Source: Paenibacillus brasilensis (GTDB lineage: Bacteria; Bacillota; Bacilli; Paenibacillales; Paenibacillaceae). From it: a stretch of 64,000 nt of DNA. The notes under the pieces were generated by a model, which was given only the letters and a program-made list of their open reading frames with translations, had not been told where the DNA came from and did no database searches. The first letter of the stretch is position 1. Each line of letters starts with the position of its first letter. This document shows, in pieces, positions 62,897-64,000 of the stretch. Location of the stretch: assembly GCF_009363115.1 (NCBI RefSeq), contig NZ_CP045298.1, positions 310,001 through 374,000 on the forward strand, read 5' to 3'. The translations under genes and the position numbers were made by a program.

Positions 62897-64000
62897 TTAC
62901 TGTGTAATATACGCTCTTGTGAAATCAATTGATCCACTAAAGTCAAGTGCGATGCCTTTTACATTCGGTTTCGTTAAAGAAGGATTTGTATAGTAGTAGA
63001 TCGGAAGCATTACCATATCATCTTGAACCAGAATTTTCTCCGCTTTCGCAAAATCTTCCATGCGTTTTGCTGGATCAGTTTCTGTCTTAGCAGCTTGAAT
63101 CAAAGCATCGTATGCAGGGTTAGCGTAACCCGCATTGTTGTTAGTGTTGCCTGTTGTCCACATATCCAAGAATGTCATCGGATCATTATAGTCTGCAGTC
63201 CAACCACCACGAGCGATTTGGAAATTCAACTTGTTACGTGTTTGGATAAATACGCCCCACTCTTGATTTTGGATTTTAACGTCCACACCAAGGTTTTTCT
63301 TCCACATGTCAGCAATTGCCAAAGCAATCTTTTGGTGACTTTCTAAAGAGTTATACAGAAAAGTTACCGGAGGAAGTGAAGTTATCCCTTCTTCTTTCAT
63401 ACCTTCTTGAAGCAATTTTTTCGCTTCAGTAAAGTCTTCTTTGAAGTAATCGTCTTTATGCTCAGTACGGAATTCTTGAGATACTCCTTTGATACCTGGA
63501 GGTACAAAGCCGTATGCAGGAATTTGACCGCCCAATGTTACTCTTTCAACGATTGGTTGGCGTTGAATAGCCATCGCAAACGCTTTACGGATTTTAACAT
63601 TGTTAAATGGTTTTTCAGTTACATTAAACAAATAGTAATACGTACTTGCAATCCCTTTTGCCTGAAATTCGTTCGGCAATTCTTTTTTCACAGCCGGAAT
63701 TTGGTCAGTAGGAATTTCACCGTTTGGCAAACCAGCATAATCAAGTTGTCCACTTCTGTAAGAAGCCAGCTCTGTTGCGCCGCTGTTTACCAGGGACATC
63801 GTGATTTTGTTCAGTTTGATTTGGTCTTTACCCCAATAGTTTTCGCTCTTGGTCACTTCGATCTTTTGACCGCTGTCCCAAGTCGTTAATGTGAAAGGTC
63901 CGTTAGTAATCATGCTATCTTTCTGAACAGCCCACTTATCATTTCCTTTAACAGAAGGATGTACAGGGTAGAAGGTGTAAAAAGAAGTCAATCCCAGGAA
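62897..64000 (-). CDS. oppA: Oligopeptide-binding lipoprotein OppA, partial (N-terminus beyond window)
   Basis: C-terminal two thirds (about 367 codons) of a family 5 extracellular solute-binding protein; the reading frame is open to the window end, so signal peptide and lipobox are not visible. Blocks ITNGPFTLTTWDSGQKIEVT, NVKIRKAFAMAIQRQPIVE, and ARGGWTADYNDPMTFLDMW are those of OppA/DppE-type proteins that capture peptides outside the membrane. It is the first gene of the visible opp unit. Peptide-binding rather than nickel or sugar specificity is inferred from these blocks. Confidence 0.93.
   Translation of the reverse strand, partial: FLGLTSFYTFYPVHPSVKGNDKWAVQKDSMITNGPFTLTTWDSGQKIEVTKSENYWGKDQIKLNKITMSLVNSGATELASYRSGQLDYAGLPNGEIPTDQIPAVKKELPNEFQAKGIASTYYYLFNVTEKPFNNVKIRKAFAMAIQRQPIVERVTLGGQIPAYGFVPPGIKGVSQEFRTEHKDDYFKEDFTEAKKLLQEGMKEEGITSLPPVTFLYNSLESHQKIALAIADMWKKNLGVDVKIQNQEWGVFIQTRNKLNFQIARGGWTADYNDPMTFLDMWTTGNTNNNAGYANPAYDALIQAAKTETDPAKRMEDFAKAEKILVQDDMVMLPIYYYTNPSLTKPNVKGIALDFSGSIDFTRAYITQ

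Overview
The window is a chromosomal segment of a spore-forming, low-to-mid GC Gram-positive rod, most likely Paenibacillus. The evidence is the dcw cluster running into spoIIGA-sigE-sigG, small spore proteins of the YjcZ and YuzF types, a SleB-type cell-wall hydrolase, a YteA-type DksA-like protein, a bacillithiol gene (bshC), and the secreted polysaccharide and cell-wall hydrolases. The genus is inferred from gene content; no database was searched.

1-13 kb, accessory region on both strands. It holds a secreted GH26 mannanase, glycerol dehydrogenase, a GNAT acetyltransferase, a KAS III remnant, a SleB-type hydrolase, a cluster of small spore-type genes (cupin, Sm-like, YjcZ, YuzF) with sporulation-type promoter candidates, a secreted GH25 lysozyme-like protein, and a YeiH-type transporter divergent from its LysR regulator. 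From about 10.95 to 13.0 kb lies a graveyard: a GH43 beta-xylosidase C-terminus interrupted by TGA, a surface-protein fragment, and a MutT/Nudix scrap surround an intact yjdF gene with a structured leader. A CAU tRNA gene (probably Ile2) closes the region.

13.5-22.7 kb, minus strand: the de novo pyrimidine operon pyrR-pyrB-pyrC-carA-carB-pyrF-pyrE. It has a recognisable sigma-A promoter, a PyrR-binding RNA element and an attenuator. Dihydroorotate dehydrogenase (pyrD/pyrK) and the uracil permease gene pyrP are absent.

22.8-56.5 kb, almost entirely minus strand: the division and cell-wall supercluster. In transcription order it reads mraZ, rsmH, ftsL, pbpB, spoVD, murE, murF, mraY, murD, spoVE, murG, murB, murA, divIB, ftsA, ftsZ, spoIIGA, sigE, sigG, ylmC, pgeF, ylmE, sepF, ylmG, ylmH, divIVA, a T-box-controlled ileS (type 2, eukaryote-like IleRS), a small membrane protein, the yteA-like gene on the plus strand, lspA and rluD. 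These genes make the peptidoglycan precursors, assemble the divisome and then switch on the sporulation sigma cascade. A Spo0A-type promoter with a long spacer precedes spoIIGA. Many genes here start with TTG.

56.8-64 kb, minus strand: ahcY sits between mraZ and bshC, followed by an oligopeptide ABC transporter (oppA truncated by the window edge, then oppB, oppC and one ATPase). No wholly unknown multi-gene system was seen. The most unusual non-coding features are a 114-bp nested palindrome between ftsL and pbpB, the decayed island at 11-13 kb, and several short direct-repeat arrays in promoter regions.
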